Of a stretch of 16,882 nucleotides of DNA, positions 1 through 6,171 are shown piece by piece. Positions within the stretch are counted from its first letter, which is position 1. The number at the start of each line of letters is the position of its first letter. The notes beneath the pieces were generated by a model. The model did no database searches, was not told the DNA's origin, and saw nothing but the letters and a program-made list of their open reading frames with translations. This DNA comes from Schlesneria sp. (lineage in GTDB: Bacteria > Planctomycetota > Planctomycetia > Planctomycetales > Planctomycetaceae): contig JANXOO010001400.1 of NCBI GenBank assembly GCA_025353525.1, positions 1 through 16,882 on the forward strand. The letters are read 5' to 3'. The translations under genes and the position numbers were made by a program.

Positions 1-119
1 AATGAGGTTTTCAGGCTCGCGACAAAAAATGTGGCAACGTTCGGACGCAAGTTCCCGCGGGTCACGCTGAAAATTCCAGGAATGAGGTTTTCAGGCTCGC
101 GACAAAAAATGTGGCAACG
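1..119. repeat. 39-bp direct repeat, two copies 80 bp apart
   Basis: Positions 1-39 and 81-119 are identical over 39 bases and differ at the next base. They are separated by 41 bp of unrelated sequence. The left edge of the first copy is cut by the window, so the array may continue upstream. The junction before copy 2 can fold: ctgaaaa at 67-73 pairs with ttttcag at 88-94, around attcc/ggaat at 73-83. The geometry resembles both a REP-type intergenic repeat and a single CRISPR repeat-spacer-repeat unit. Two copies without cas genes do not allow a choice between them. Confidence 0.8.
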
Positions 120-144
120 ACAAGAGCTCCGACCCAAGCGAGTA

Positions 145-1314
145 TTATTTACCGACCGCGAGTTTTGCGGCGGCTTCCATAAACGCACCGTGAGCCTTGT
201 CGCCGTCGTGGGGGAAGCCGGCATGCTGGATCAGCCAGACAGTTGCCACACCCTTTTTGAAGTCGACCGTCATGTTGGTTGCGAGGGCTCCGCCATGCCC
301 CAGCCAGCCGTCGCCAACAGCCCAACCCAACCCGTAACTGTCCTTGATCCACTCACCCGTTTGTCGAGTGGCCATTTCGTTCACTGCTTTTTCTGAAAGG
401 TATCGTTTCCCTCGAAATTCGCCCTTGTTCAGGATCATTTGGCAGAAAATGCCCATATCGGCCGCAGTTGAAAAGAGTCCACCTGCAGGCATTGGATAGC
501 GTTTGCGGTCATTGAGTGGGTATTGCAATTGTGAAATGTTAATTTCTTTGAGTCCCGCTTTGTCCTCTGTCGGCGAATACGCTTTTACAACGCGAGCCAA
601 TTGCGAACCGTTCGGCCAGAACGTCGTGTCCTTCATGCCAAGCGGATCGAAAAACCGTGTTTGCAGAAAATCTTCAAACGACTGCTTCTCGACGACTTCG
701 ATAATTCTGGCGGCGGTATTGATTCCGGCATTTGAGTACTGATATTTCGTATTCGGCTCAAAGATCAGTGGCGTCATCGCATAACTGCGAACGGCAATCG
801 ACAGCGGGAGGCCATCAAGCGTGGGTGTTTCCATCGCCGACTGGAACGGCATCCCGCTCGTATGACGCAACAGATCGCGGACAGTGATGGCTTTGGCCGG
901 ATGACGAAGTACGACATGATCCTTGTCCCCTTGAGTCAACAGCCAAATTCCCCTGAATTCCGGCAAATACTTTTCGACAGGGTCGTCGAGTTGCACTTTT
1001 CCTTCGTCGACCAGAACCATTAACGCCGTACCGGTGACTGGCTTGCTCATGGAAGCAATCCAGAATACGCCGTCGACATCAACAGGTTTCTTCTCGGCAA
1101 CATCGGTATACCCGACCGACTCGACAGCGAGCGTCTTGTCACGATCTGCAACCAACATCACTGCTCCGGCGAGTGCTCCCTTCTCGACGAACGGCTTGAC
1201 GGCAGGGATTAATCTTGCCGTTTCCTGGCAAAAACCGTAACCCGGCGAAACAATCAGTCCGAACAAGACCGCAACACGGCGAAATTGTGAACAAAAAACG
1301 GTCGGGCGGGACAT
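145..1314 (-). CDS. Exported serine hydrolase, class C beta-lactamase/esterase family
   Basis: This is a 389-aa serine hydrolase of the beta-lactamase class C, DD-peptidase and esterase EstB superfamily. Counting from the ATG, the family motifs are in order: SMSK at 88-91 (nucleophile Ser88 and Lys91), YSN at 193-195 (Tyr193) and HGG at 340-342, which takes the place of the KTG motif. HGG is usual in the esterase-like members. A hydrophobic N-terminal stretch (about residues 12-30) ending near a Cys suggests export to the periplasm. The ATG at 1314 is chosen because AGGAG lies 8 nt upstream; a TTG one codon earlier is possible but less likely. True beta-lactamase activity cannot be inferred, since most such planctomycete paralogues are uncharacterised hydrolases. 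It has no operon partner. It ends about 25 bp from the direct repeat at the window edge. Confidence 0.9.
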   Translation of the reverse strand: MSRPTVFCSQFRRVAVLFGLIVSPGYGFCQETARLIPAVKPFVEKGALAGAVMLVADRDKTLAVESVGYTDVAEKKPVDVDGVFWIASMSKPVTGTALMVLVDEGKVQLDDPVEKYLPEFRGIWLLTQGDKDHVVLRHPAKAITVRDLLRHTSGMPFQSAMETPTLDGLPLSIAVRSYAMTPLIFEPNTKYQYSNAGINTAARIIEVVEKQSFEDFLQTRFFDPLGMKDTTFWPNGSQLARVVKAYSPTEDKAGLKEINISQLQYPLNDRKRYPMPAGGLFSTAADMGIFCQMILNKGEFRGKRYLSEKAVNEMATRQTGEWIKDSYGLGWAVGDGWLGHGGALATNMTVDFKKGVATVWLIQHAGFPHDGDKAHGAFMEAAAKLAVGK

Positions 1315-1497
1315 CAAAGTCGCTCCTGTAATTTTGGTCGTTTTTCCGAGACATCCGTGTCGTCGGAAGTAAGCCTCCAGAGGTATGCCGGATCGTACGA
1401 AGGCACCTGGACCAAGTCCAGGCCGAGTCGATGTGCCTGAATCCGACTCCCCATGCCTGGATGACCTGTCAGGCGACCGTCGGCGGAATACTTACCG

Positions 1498-1559
1498 GCT
1501 GAAAAACGGGGACCCCGGCGCTCCGGGGGTCTTCCTGGTGCCTTTCCCCCTTTTTCAGC
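1498..1559. repeat. REP-like nested palindrome
   Basis: The outer arms 1498-1511 (gctgaaaaacgggg) and 1546-1559 (ccccctttttcagc) pair at 13 of 14 positions. Inside, gaccccgg (1511-1518) pairs with ccgggggtc (1523-1531), with one bulged base. The element lies in the 377-bp divergent gap 1315-1691 between the serine hydrolase and the two-TM protein. I see no gene in that gap. The poly-A/poly-T outer arms with G/C-rich inner arms recall the dispersed palindromes common in planctomycete intergenic DNA (recollection, not searched). It could also act as a bidirectional terminator or cruciform. Confidence 0.75.
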
Positions 1560-1691
1560 GACTCGGATCATTCGATTTGAAGCCGTTTGAACCTGACGAT
1601 AATTCGGCGCGTCGAAATCGAATTAAAGTCCGGCCGGGAAGTCTGCGATGTAAACGAAACGCAGATTTCGGGTTCTCTATGACACCGATCC

Positions 1692-2282
1692 ATGACAATT
1701 CAGCATTCGGCAATGACTTCAAACGGCTCGCAGCCCGAAACAGTTTCCGGGATGGCGATTTCGTTGGCGTTCTGGCTGTGCCTGTTGGTAGCGGCCATAC
1801 TGTTTGCCGCTGTGTCAATCGCCCCGAAATACGCAATTTATTTGCATCTTCGCAGCCAGTTTGATGCGAATCAGATGCGGCTGGTGGCGAATGAGCAGCA
1901 AGCCGAGCAACTGCAACGCGTGATTGACGCGATCAGAAATGACAAGGATTTTGCTGCCGAACTGACTCGCATCGAATTCGATGCCGTCCGTCCTGACGAA
2001 GAAGTGATACCCGTTGAACTCGCATTGAAACTCGATGCCCGTGCGGTCGACAAGCCGATCAAAAGCTCGGCAATGGCTCATGTCTGGTACGAACCGATTG
2101 TCAAATACCTTGCAAGTGAACGCCCGGTGCGCACAGGCATTCTTGCGACCACGGCACTCCTGGTGATCGTCGCGTTTACGATTTTGCAGCCAGCAGGAGC
2201 GACTCAGGTCGCCTCGGGCGTTCGCGGATGCAGTTTCGTCTGGCAAACTTTTCGCAACCGATACACATCGCGCGTCGGGTAA
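1692..2282 (+). CDS. Two-TM coiled-coil protein, DivIC/FtsB (septum formation initiator)-like
   Basis: The protein has 196 aa. A transmembrane helix at about residues 22-44 is followed by a Gln/Leu-rich coiled-coil stretch at about 52-82. Next comes a segment (residues 83-108) of the form ND-x-D-FAAEL-x-R-x-EF-x-x-VRP-x-E-x-x-x-PVE. This strongly recalls the end of the coiled coil in septum formation initiator proteins (FtsB/DivIC), which bridge the divisome in the membrane. Unlike those proteins it has a second hydrophobic helix at about 148-166 and a basic tail, so it may be a derived or differently used relative. A second ATG lies at 1713. No Shine-Dalgarno sequence is obvious at either start. 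Neighbouring genes are not cell-division genes, so a divisome role is inferred from the signature alone. Confidence 0.65.
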   Translation: MTIQHSAMTSNGSQPETVSGMAISLAFWLCLLVAAILFAAVSIAPKYAIYLHLRSQFDANQMRLVANEQQAEQLQRVIDAIRNDKDFAAELTRIEFDAVRPDEEVIPVELALKLDARAVDKPIKSSAMAHVWYEPIVKYLASERPVRTGILATTALLVIVAFTILQPAGATQVASGVRGCSFVWQTFRNRYTSRVG

Positions 2283-2451
2283 GGATCAGGGTCCTGGCGA
2301 ATGCAAAATCCGTTGCGTTCGCTACGCCCTGCCCGACTCGTCCTGCAGAAGGGATTGAACCGGTGATTTGCTCGCTGACAGACGCTCAATCTGCCGATTT
2401 CCAAGTGTTGATGCGTTGTCCGGCGAACGGCAATAGCAATGATATCGGCGG

Positions 2452-2506
2452 AAAAACGGTGACTGGCTCCACGTCTTTCAGGTGCCCGTCACCCGGTTTT
2501 TTCTTT
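2452..2506 (+). terminator. Hairpin plus T-run, probable terminator and REP-like element
   Basis: aaaaac-ggtgac (2452-2463) pairs with gtcacc (2488-2493) and gtttttt (2496-2502), with a two-base bulge. It is followed by more T (ttttttctttt to 2507). This fits a rho-independent terminator for the gene ending at 2282. The inner words ggctcc and ggtgcc and the A-run/T-run arms resemble the palindrome at 1498-1559. The 255-bp gap 2283-2537 holds nothing else I can support. Confidence 0.55.
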
Positions 2507-2537
2507 TAAGGCTAAAAATTTCAGACGGGGTTTTGCC

Positions 2538-2993
2538 ATGTCGGATGCTGAAACATCGACGATCGATTTCGTGCGGGAACTGCGATTGCGTCAGTGGGCA
2601 CGTCAACACTGGGTATCATGCGAAGCCAGACGGTCTACTTGGCACCCGATCGTTCTGGACGAAATGTCGATCAAAGATGGTGAATTGCAACGAAGTTTCG
2701 TCAGTGAGCCGGTCACTGAACCGGTGCCAGTCGACGCCCGAAAGACGACCGCCATTGCATCAAAGGTTTCCGAAAACTTGTTTGCACCGGTTACGGATTT
2801 CCTGGAATTCAGCGATTGCGCCGATGTCATGTCGATCACTCGTATCGGTTCAGCGTATGTCCCGCTGCCGCCGACTTCCAATTGGGGACTGCATTCGGGG
2901 GCCGCAGAAATCCCCAGGCCGCATTTCAATCGGGCGAACTCTGAACTTCGCAACCCGGTTGCATTCAAACCGTACGAAAATGGAAATTTCTGA
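2538..2993 (+). CDS. Hypothetical protein, planctomycete-type
   Basis: This 151-aa protein has no signal peptide, membrane helix or catalytic motif that I recognise. The N-terminal third (residues 10-50) is rich in Arg, Trp and acidic residues, with the pattern FVRELRLRQWAR followed by a WHPIVLDEM motif. I have seen similar short N-terminal segments in planctomycete hypothetical proteins, but I cannot name a family. The rest is Pro/Ser/Thr-rich and probably poorly ordered, ending in Asn-Phe. The start is supported by a G-run (ggggttttgcc) 7 nt before the ATG, and the frame is open throughout. It converges with the leftward prepilin gene only 13 bp downstream. A minus-strand alternative over the same DNA looks like a shadow. 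Function is unknown. Confidence 0.6.
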   Translation: MSDAETSTIDFVRELRLRQWARQHWVSCEARRSTWHPIVLDEMSIKDGELQRSFVSEPVTEPVPVDARKTTAIASKVSENLFAPVTDFLEFSDCADVMSITRIGSAYVPLPPTSNWGLHSGAAEIPRPHFNRANSELRNPVAFKPYENGNF

Positions 2994-3006
2994 TCGCAGC
3001 GACTCG

Positions 3007-3801
3007 TTAATTCGGAAAACTTCCGTCGTCAACGAGCACTTTCTTGTCCGGATACATCTCGATGACCGCACCCTCAAAACACTTTGTCGACGCGTGACCA
3101 TCCAGGTACAGATAGTTCGCAGCGCCGTTGTGCCGCTTATAAGAAATCCAGGGTTGAATGATGTTCGTTCCAGGCCAAATGTCGTAATCGTCTTGCCGGG
3201 GGTCATTGTCGGACGGAGGAGTGAACGCTTTGGCATCGCGCTCCGAGAAACAAATGAAGTTCGAGAGTCCGATTTCATTCTGAAACCTGGCAAATGTCCA
3301 ACTGCCGTATCGGCGCGATTTGTGGCCGAGCAATGAGTTCATCACATAGCTTGTTCGATGCTGCAATCCTTCGATCTTCCCGGTGCTGTCGTCTACAAAA
3401 GGAGCCAGAATCGACGTATCCGACAAACATCAATAGATCGCATTTGTCGCTACGTACTTTCCCTGCTTTGCAACCGATTCATCCGACTCCGCCGCGCTGC
3501 CGATAAATGGCATGATCTTGTCCTCCCAATAGATTTCTGCGAACGAATCGGCAGCTCCGCTGAATGTAACGACATCCGCGTCAAACGGCTGATGCAAAAA
3601 GAAGTTCCCGTTGTAGATCTCGTAGTATTGGTGGACACCGAGGCCGATTTGCCACAAATGTGACAGGCAGTCCGGTTTTCGAGCTGTCACGCGAACCTGC
3701 TGGACGGCAGGCAGAATCAATGACACGAGCACGGCGATGATCGCCATCACAACCAGCAATTCCACAAGCGTGAAACCGGTACGATTTGAACGAGAGGTCA
3801 C
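3007..3801 (-). pseudogene. DUF1559-type prepilin (H-X9-DG), interrupted by in-frame TGA
   Basis: Read through the TGA at 3432-3430, this is one 264-codon frame. The short basic leader (MTSRSNRTG) is followed by the type IV prepilin cleavage motif [15 protein letters not shown] (residue 10 onward) and a hydrophobic helix leading into LPAVQQ, typical of DUF1559 pseudopilins. The second part begins CLSD, matching the conserved CPSD of the family, and contains an exact H-X9-DG motif (HNGAANYLYLDGHA). These proteins are secreted pilin-like proteins, greatly expanded in planctomycetes. The GTG at 3801 is chosen because GGAG lies 8 nt upstream and gives a normal 9-residue leader; an ATG at 3870 would add 23 unlikely residues. 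Without readthrough the products are a 123-aa N-terminal stub and an orphan C-terminal part with a weak TTG at 3426. A real break, readthrough or a base error all remain possible. Confidence 0.85.
3430..3432 (-). other. In-frame TGA inside prepilin gene
   Basis: The stop follows the codons for N-A-I-Y and is followed directly by C-L-S-D in the same frame. A single C-to-T change from CGA (Arg) would create it. The next 140 codons are open and conserved. I found only a weak TGTCG/CGACA pairing with a 29-nt loop downstream, not a convincing bacterial SECIS. Confidence 0.9.
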
Positions 3802-3890
3802 GCACGTTTCTCCACTGATTGACCAATTCTGGCCAATCCCTGCACTGAATTGATTGCTCGCTGACAACATTTCGAAAGGACGGATGCTCC

Positions 3891-3925
3891 AAACCGGAAG
3901 TCAACGTTCGAAAACCGGAAGTCAA
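3891..3925. repeat. 14-bp direct repeats, 21-bp period
   Basis: aaaccggaagtcaa occurs at 3891-3904 and again at 3912-3925. The spacing of 21 bp is two DNA helical turns, so both copies face the same side. On the minus strand each copy begins TTGACTTCCGG. They lie between the lipoprotein stop (3933) and the prepilin start (3801), where a tandem regulator site would be expected. They could also be a chance small duplication. Confidence 0.6.
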
Positions 3926-3932
3926 AGTCCGA

Positions 3933-4991
3933 TCACTGTTTCAGACTAACAGGTCGGGGCGGATCTCGAAACTCGCGGTGGCAGGCCATACAGGTTTTGG
4001 TGACGACCGACATCGCGCCGTTTGCTCTGCCAACGCTGGCAGGCACTTCTCGCAGTGCCTGTTCCAAGTCCCCGGCAGCATCCTCGGATTCAGTGAGGTA
4101 TTGAAGGAGTTTTTCCGGTCCTTTCGCCATTTCCGGAAGCCGCTTCATTTCCGCAAATTGTTCTTTCAATATCAGCGCCTCGTGGGAAAGATCGATGTCA
4201 GGGTACTTGACCGGCGGCTTCCAGTCGGCAGCAGCGGCTTGCTTGAGGCGATCAAATGTCTGTTCCATGGCCACCATTGCCAGTGCCAGCGGCGGCACGC
4301 TCGCTACTTCCACAAATTCGACTTCGAGCCTTTTGATAAATTCCGGTGAAAGTCGTTTCGCATTTCTGGCGGAATCCCACAGCCCGCGATAGTTATCACC
4401 AGTCCCGGTATGTTTCAGGATTGCTTCCGCGCTGGATACAGGAATCAGACCGGCCTCCACGCACGCCACAGCCGCCGCCGCAGGGCTTCGATGCTTGCCG
4501 TGGTGACAGTGGATATAGATCGGGCCCGGCAGTTCGCTGAACGCCTTGGCTATTTCGTGCCCCCGCTGTTCCGGGACACCATCGTAGCCGTGCGGCAAAT
4601 GCACGTATCGCTGACCATGCGTGCGAGCCAACTCAACATCCGGCCGCATCCCGTCGACACTGACAATCGTCTTCACTCCCAAGGCTTCGAGTTCCGCGAA
4701 GGCGTTTTCACCCTCGGGCAAACCGCCTGAAATAATCGAAGGAGTGATCCGGAATGCGTTCGGAAGGTGGTGTACTGCGAGTTTCACGGGAGACGGGACC
4801 GTTAATTGATCGGACCTCGATGTCTCGTTCGATATTTCGATCGATGGGACATCTGCTTCAATCGGATTCGAGGCTTTCGATTTTTCACCCTGCGGAAAAT
4901 CGTTAACACAGCCAATCGCAATTGTCAGTAACGCAAGAAAACAGAACCGGGTTCGCATCATCGTCCGGGCATCAGTCAAAACAGGCATCAT
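3933..4991 (-). CDS. Lipoprotein: cysteine-phosphatase-like domain fused to cytochrome c'-like heme site
   Basis: The protein has 352 aa. A hydrophobic signal ending IAIGC (Cys28) suggests a lipoprotein, so it should act in the periplasm or at a membrane. Residues 75-210 form a protein-tyrosine/dual-specificity phosphatase-like domain with the P-loop HCHHGKHRS (Cys162 and Arg168, the C-x5-R signature) preceded by a plausible acid region (SVDGMRPD, 111-118). A helical region (about 235-330) ends with CMACH (334-338) followed by REFR. This is the position and form of the single heme site in cytochrome c' family proteins. The order phosphatase then cytochrome is unusual. An internal ATG pair at 4961/4958 would give a more normal short signal peptide (MMRTRF) and may be the true start; neither start has a clear Shine-Dalgarno. 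Substrate and heme binding are inferred. Confidence 0.85.
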   Translation of the reverse strand: MMPVLTDARTMMRTRFCFLALLTIAIGCVNDFPQGEKSKASNPIEADVPSIEISNETSRSDQLTVPSPVKLAVHHLPNAFRITPSIISGGLPEGENAFAELEALGVKTIVSVDGMRPDVELARTHGQRYVHLPHGYDGVPEQRGHEIAKAFSELPGPIYIHCHHGKHRSPAAAAVACVEAGLIPVSSAEAILKHTGTGDNYRGLWDSARNAKRLSPEFIKRLEVEFVEVASVPPLALAMVAMEQTFDRLKQAAAADWKPPVKYPDIDLSHEALILKEQFAEMKRLPEMAKGPEKLLQYLTESEDAAGDLEQALREVPASVGRANGAMSVVTKTCMACHREFRDPPRPVSLKQ

Positions 4992-5182
4992 TCATTCAGA
5001 CTTTTAGAATTCTGGTAGCTCAATAATCTACAGCCAACGGGTATCGGAATCGAGTCGCCCAAAAAAACGGAAACGCTTCCGGTGCTGCCACGGAGATGAT
5101 AATCCTTTTTAATCAGAGACGCCACGTCTTGCCGTGGAGTCCGTTGCCGCAGGCGAATTGAAGTCATTGCAGGAGCCAAATC

Positions 5183-5353
5183 ATGCGCCACGAGGGATTC
5201 ACTCTGATTGAACTTCAGGTCGTGATCGCCATTATCGCCGTTTTGATTGCCTTGTTATTGCGGGCAGCCCAGTTGATCAGCAGTTCGATCTCGCAAGATG
5301 TCTGGCGGGCGTTGGGAACACGAGCTGGCGTCGAAATTGCCGGCAATTTTTAG
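5183..5353 (+). pseudogene. Truncated DUF1559/prepilin-like remnant (56 codons)
   Basis: An ATG with AGGAG 7 nt upstream starts a short frame. It has a 5-residue leader, G/FTLIELQVVIAIIA, and a hydrophobic helix ending LLLRAAQ, where intact DUF1559 proteins read LLLPAVQQ. It stops with TAG after 56 aa, so the globular domain and H-X9-DG tail are missing. The intact translation signals and prepilin signature show it derives from a prepilin gene. The changed Leu-to-Gln and Pro-to-Arg positions and the early end suggest decay. It might still make a small membrane peptide. It lies about 130 bp upstream of hcp on the same strand. Confidence 0.7.
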
Positions 5354-5482
5354 CAAATCGATGTCGGAATCCACGCAACAATTCTGAATCAGGTCAGATG
5401 ATAGTCCTGTGCAATGCGACATTTGAATGCCAGATGCCGGCAAACGCAGTTTTGAGTTTCTGTTTCACAGGAGTGACGAATC

Positions 5483-5965
5483 ATGGCCGCTGATATTTTG
5501 TTGAAAATCGAAGGAATTACGGGCGAATCAAAAGTTAAGGGACACGAGGGAGAAATCGACATCCTGAGCATGTCATGGGGTGCCGCCAATGCGTCATCAG
5601 TCCATTACGGAGGTGGTGCCGGTACTGCCAAGGGAGATACGCACGATCTGTCGATCGTCAAACGGATCGACAACGCGAGTCCCGAATTCTTCCTGAAAAC
5701 CATGAATGGAACTCACTTTGAAAAGGCGACGCTGGTTCTTCGCCTGGCGAGCGGTAGCGATCCGATCGAATACTACAAGATGGAAATGGAAAGCGTCTTC
5801 GTCACGAGTTGGAACCCGTCCTGCGGAGGTGACCAGCACGGGATGGAAAGTGTCTCTCTCTCGTTCAAGAAAATCACCGTGACCTACACCGGTCAGAACG
5901 ACGATGGCTCGAAAGGCGGCGAAGTTCCTGTGACCTGGAACATCGTCGCTGGCGCTCAGGAATAG
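5483..5965 (+). CDS. hcp: Hcp family type VI secretion tube protein
   Basis: This is a 160-aa Hcp1/DUF796 protein, the usual length for Hcp. The start is clear: AGGAG 9 nt before the ATG. Hallmarks are the MAADILLKIEGI-GESK opening, the HEGEIDILSMSWG strand, a Gly-rich loop (residues 43-48), a HDLSIVKRIDNASPEFF segment, and later strands including SFKKITVTYT. Hcp hexamers stack into the inner tube of the contractile T6SS and also chaperone cargo effectors. There is no N-terminal signal peptide, as expected. No other T6SS structural gene is in the window, so this is an orphan copy here. Its 3' neighbour is a putative enzyme on the same strand, 206 bp away, suggesting an Hcp-effector pair. Whether the genome encodes a full T6SS cannot be told. 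Confidence 0.92.
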   Translation: MAADILLKIEGITGESKVKGHEGEIDILSMSWGAANASSVHYGGGAGTAKGDTHDLSIVKRIDNASPEFFLKTMNGTHFEKATLVLRLASGSDPIEYYKMEMESVFVTSWNPSCGGDQHGMESVSLSFKKITVTYTGQNDDGSKGGEVPVTWNIVAGAQE

Positions 5966-5993
5966 GCGATGCGGACCGATTGCATTCTTTCTT

Positions 5994-6014
5994 CCGACGG
6001 TTTTCACCCGTCGG
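5994..6014 (+). other. Hairpin between hcp and downstream gene
   Basis: ccgacgg (5994-6000) pairs perfectly with ccgtcgg (6008-6014) around a 7-nt loop, 28 nt after the hcp stop. No T-run follows, so it is not a canonical terminator. It could stabilise hcp mRNA or partly attenuate readthrough into the gene at 6172, giving much more Hcp than effector. Confidence 0.4.
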
Positions 6015-6171
6015 GAGACGAATGCGGTTTTACGCGTTGATTCTCAAGAAACGACAGAGAACGTTTCCCCCGTTTGTGCGGTGGTGACTCTCGCACAACG
6101 GTCGAATAATTGATTCATTGCGAGCAATAAAAAAACATCTGCCGTCGACGCTGGACGAAGGGAGCTGACGT

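Noticed and set aside
145..1314. Calling the serine hydrolase an antibiotic-resistance beta-lactamase
   Set aside because: SxxK, YSN and HGG are shared by esterases and DD-peptidases. HGG in place of KTG favours a non-lactamase hydrolase.
1385..1864. 159-codon plus-strand frame covering the palindrome
   Set aside because: It runs through the REP-like palindrome and into the TM-encoding part of the 1692-2282 gene in another frame. The composition looks like noise.
2330..2400. Possible tRNA fragment suggested by the string ggattgaacc
   Set aside because: No acceptor pairing, no anticodon stem and no cloverleaf on either strand.
2482..3336. Long 284-codon plus-strand frame across the hypothetical gene and the prepilin 3' half
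   Set aside because: Arg/Ser-rich shadow translation without domains. The overlapping minus-strand frame has the exact H-X9-DG motif, and the other plus frame has a plausible start.
3390..3432. SECIS element for selenocysteine at the in-frame TGA
   Set aside because: The only pairing is a 5-bp stem with a 29-nt loop. It lacks the compact stem with bulged U and apical G/U expected of bacterial SECIS.
3978..4730. Several plus-strand frames opposite the phosphatase-cytochrome gene
   Set aside because: The minus strand carries the coherent C-x5-R and CMACH motifs. The plus frames are antisense shadows.
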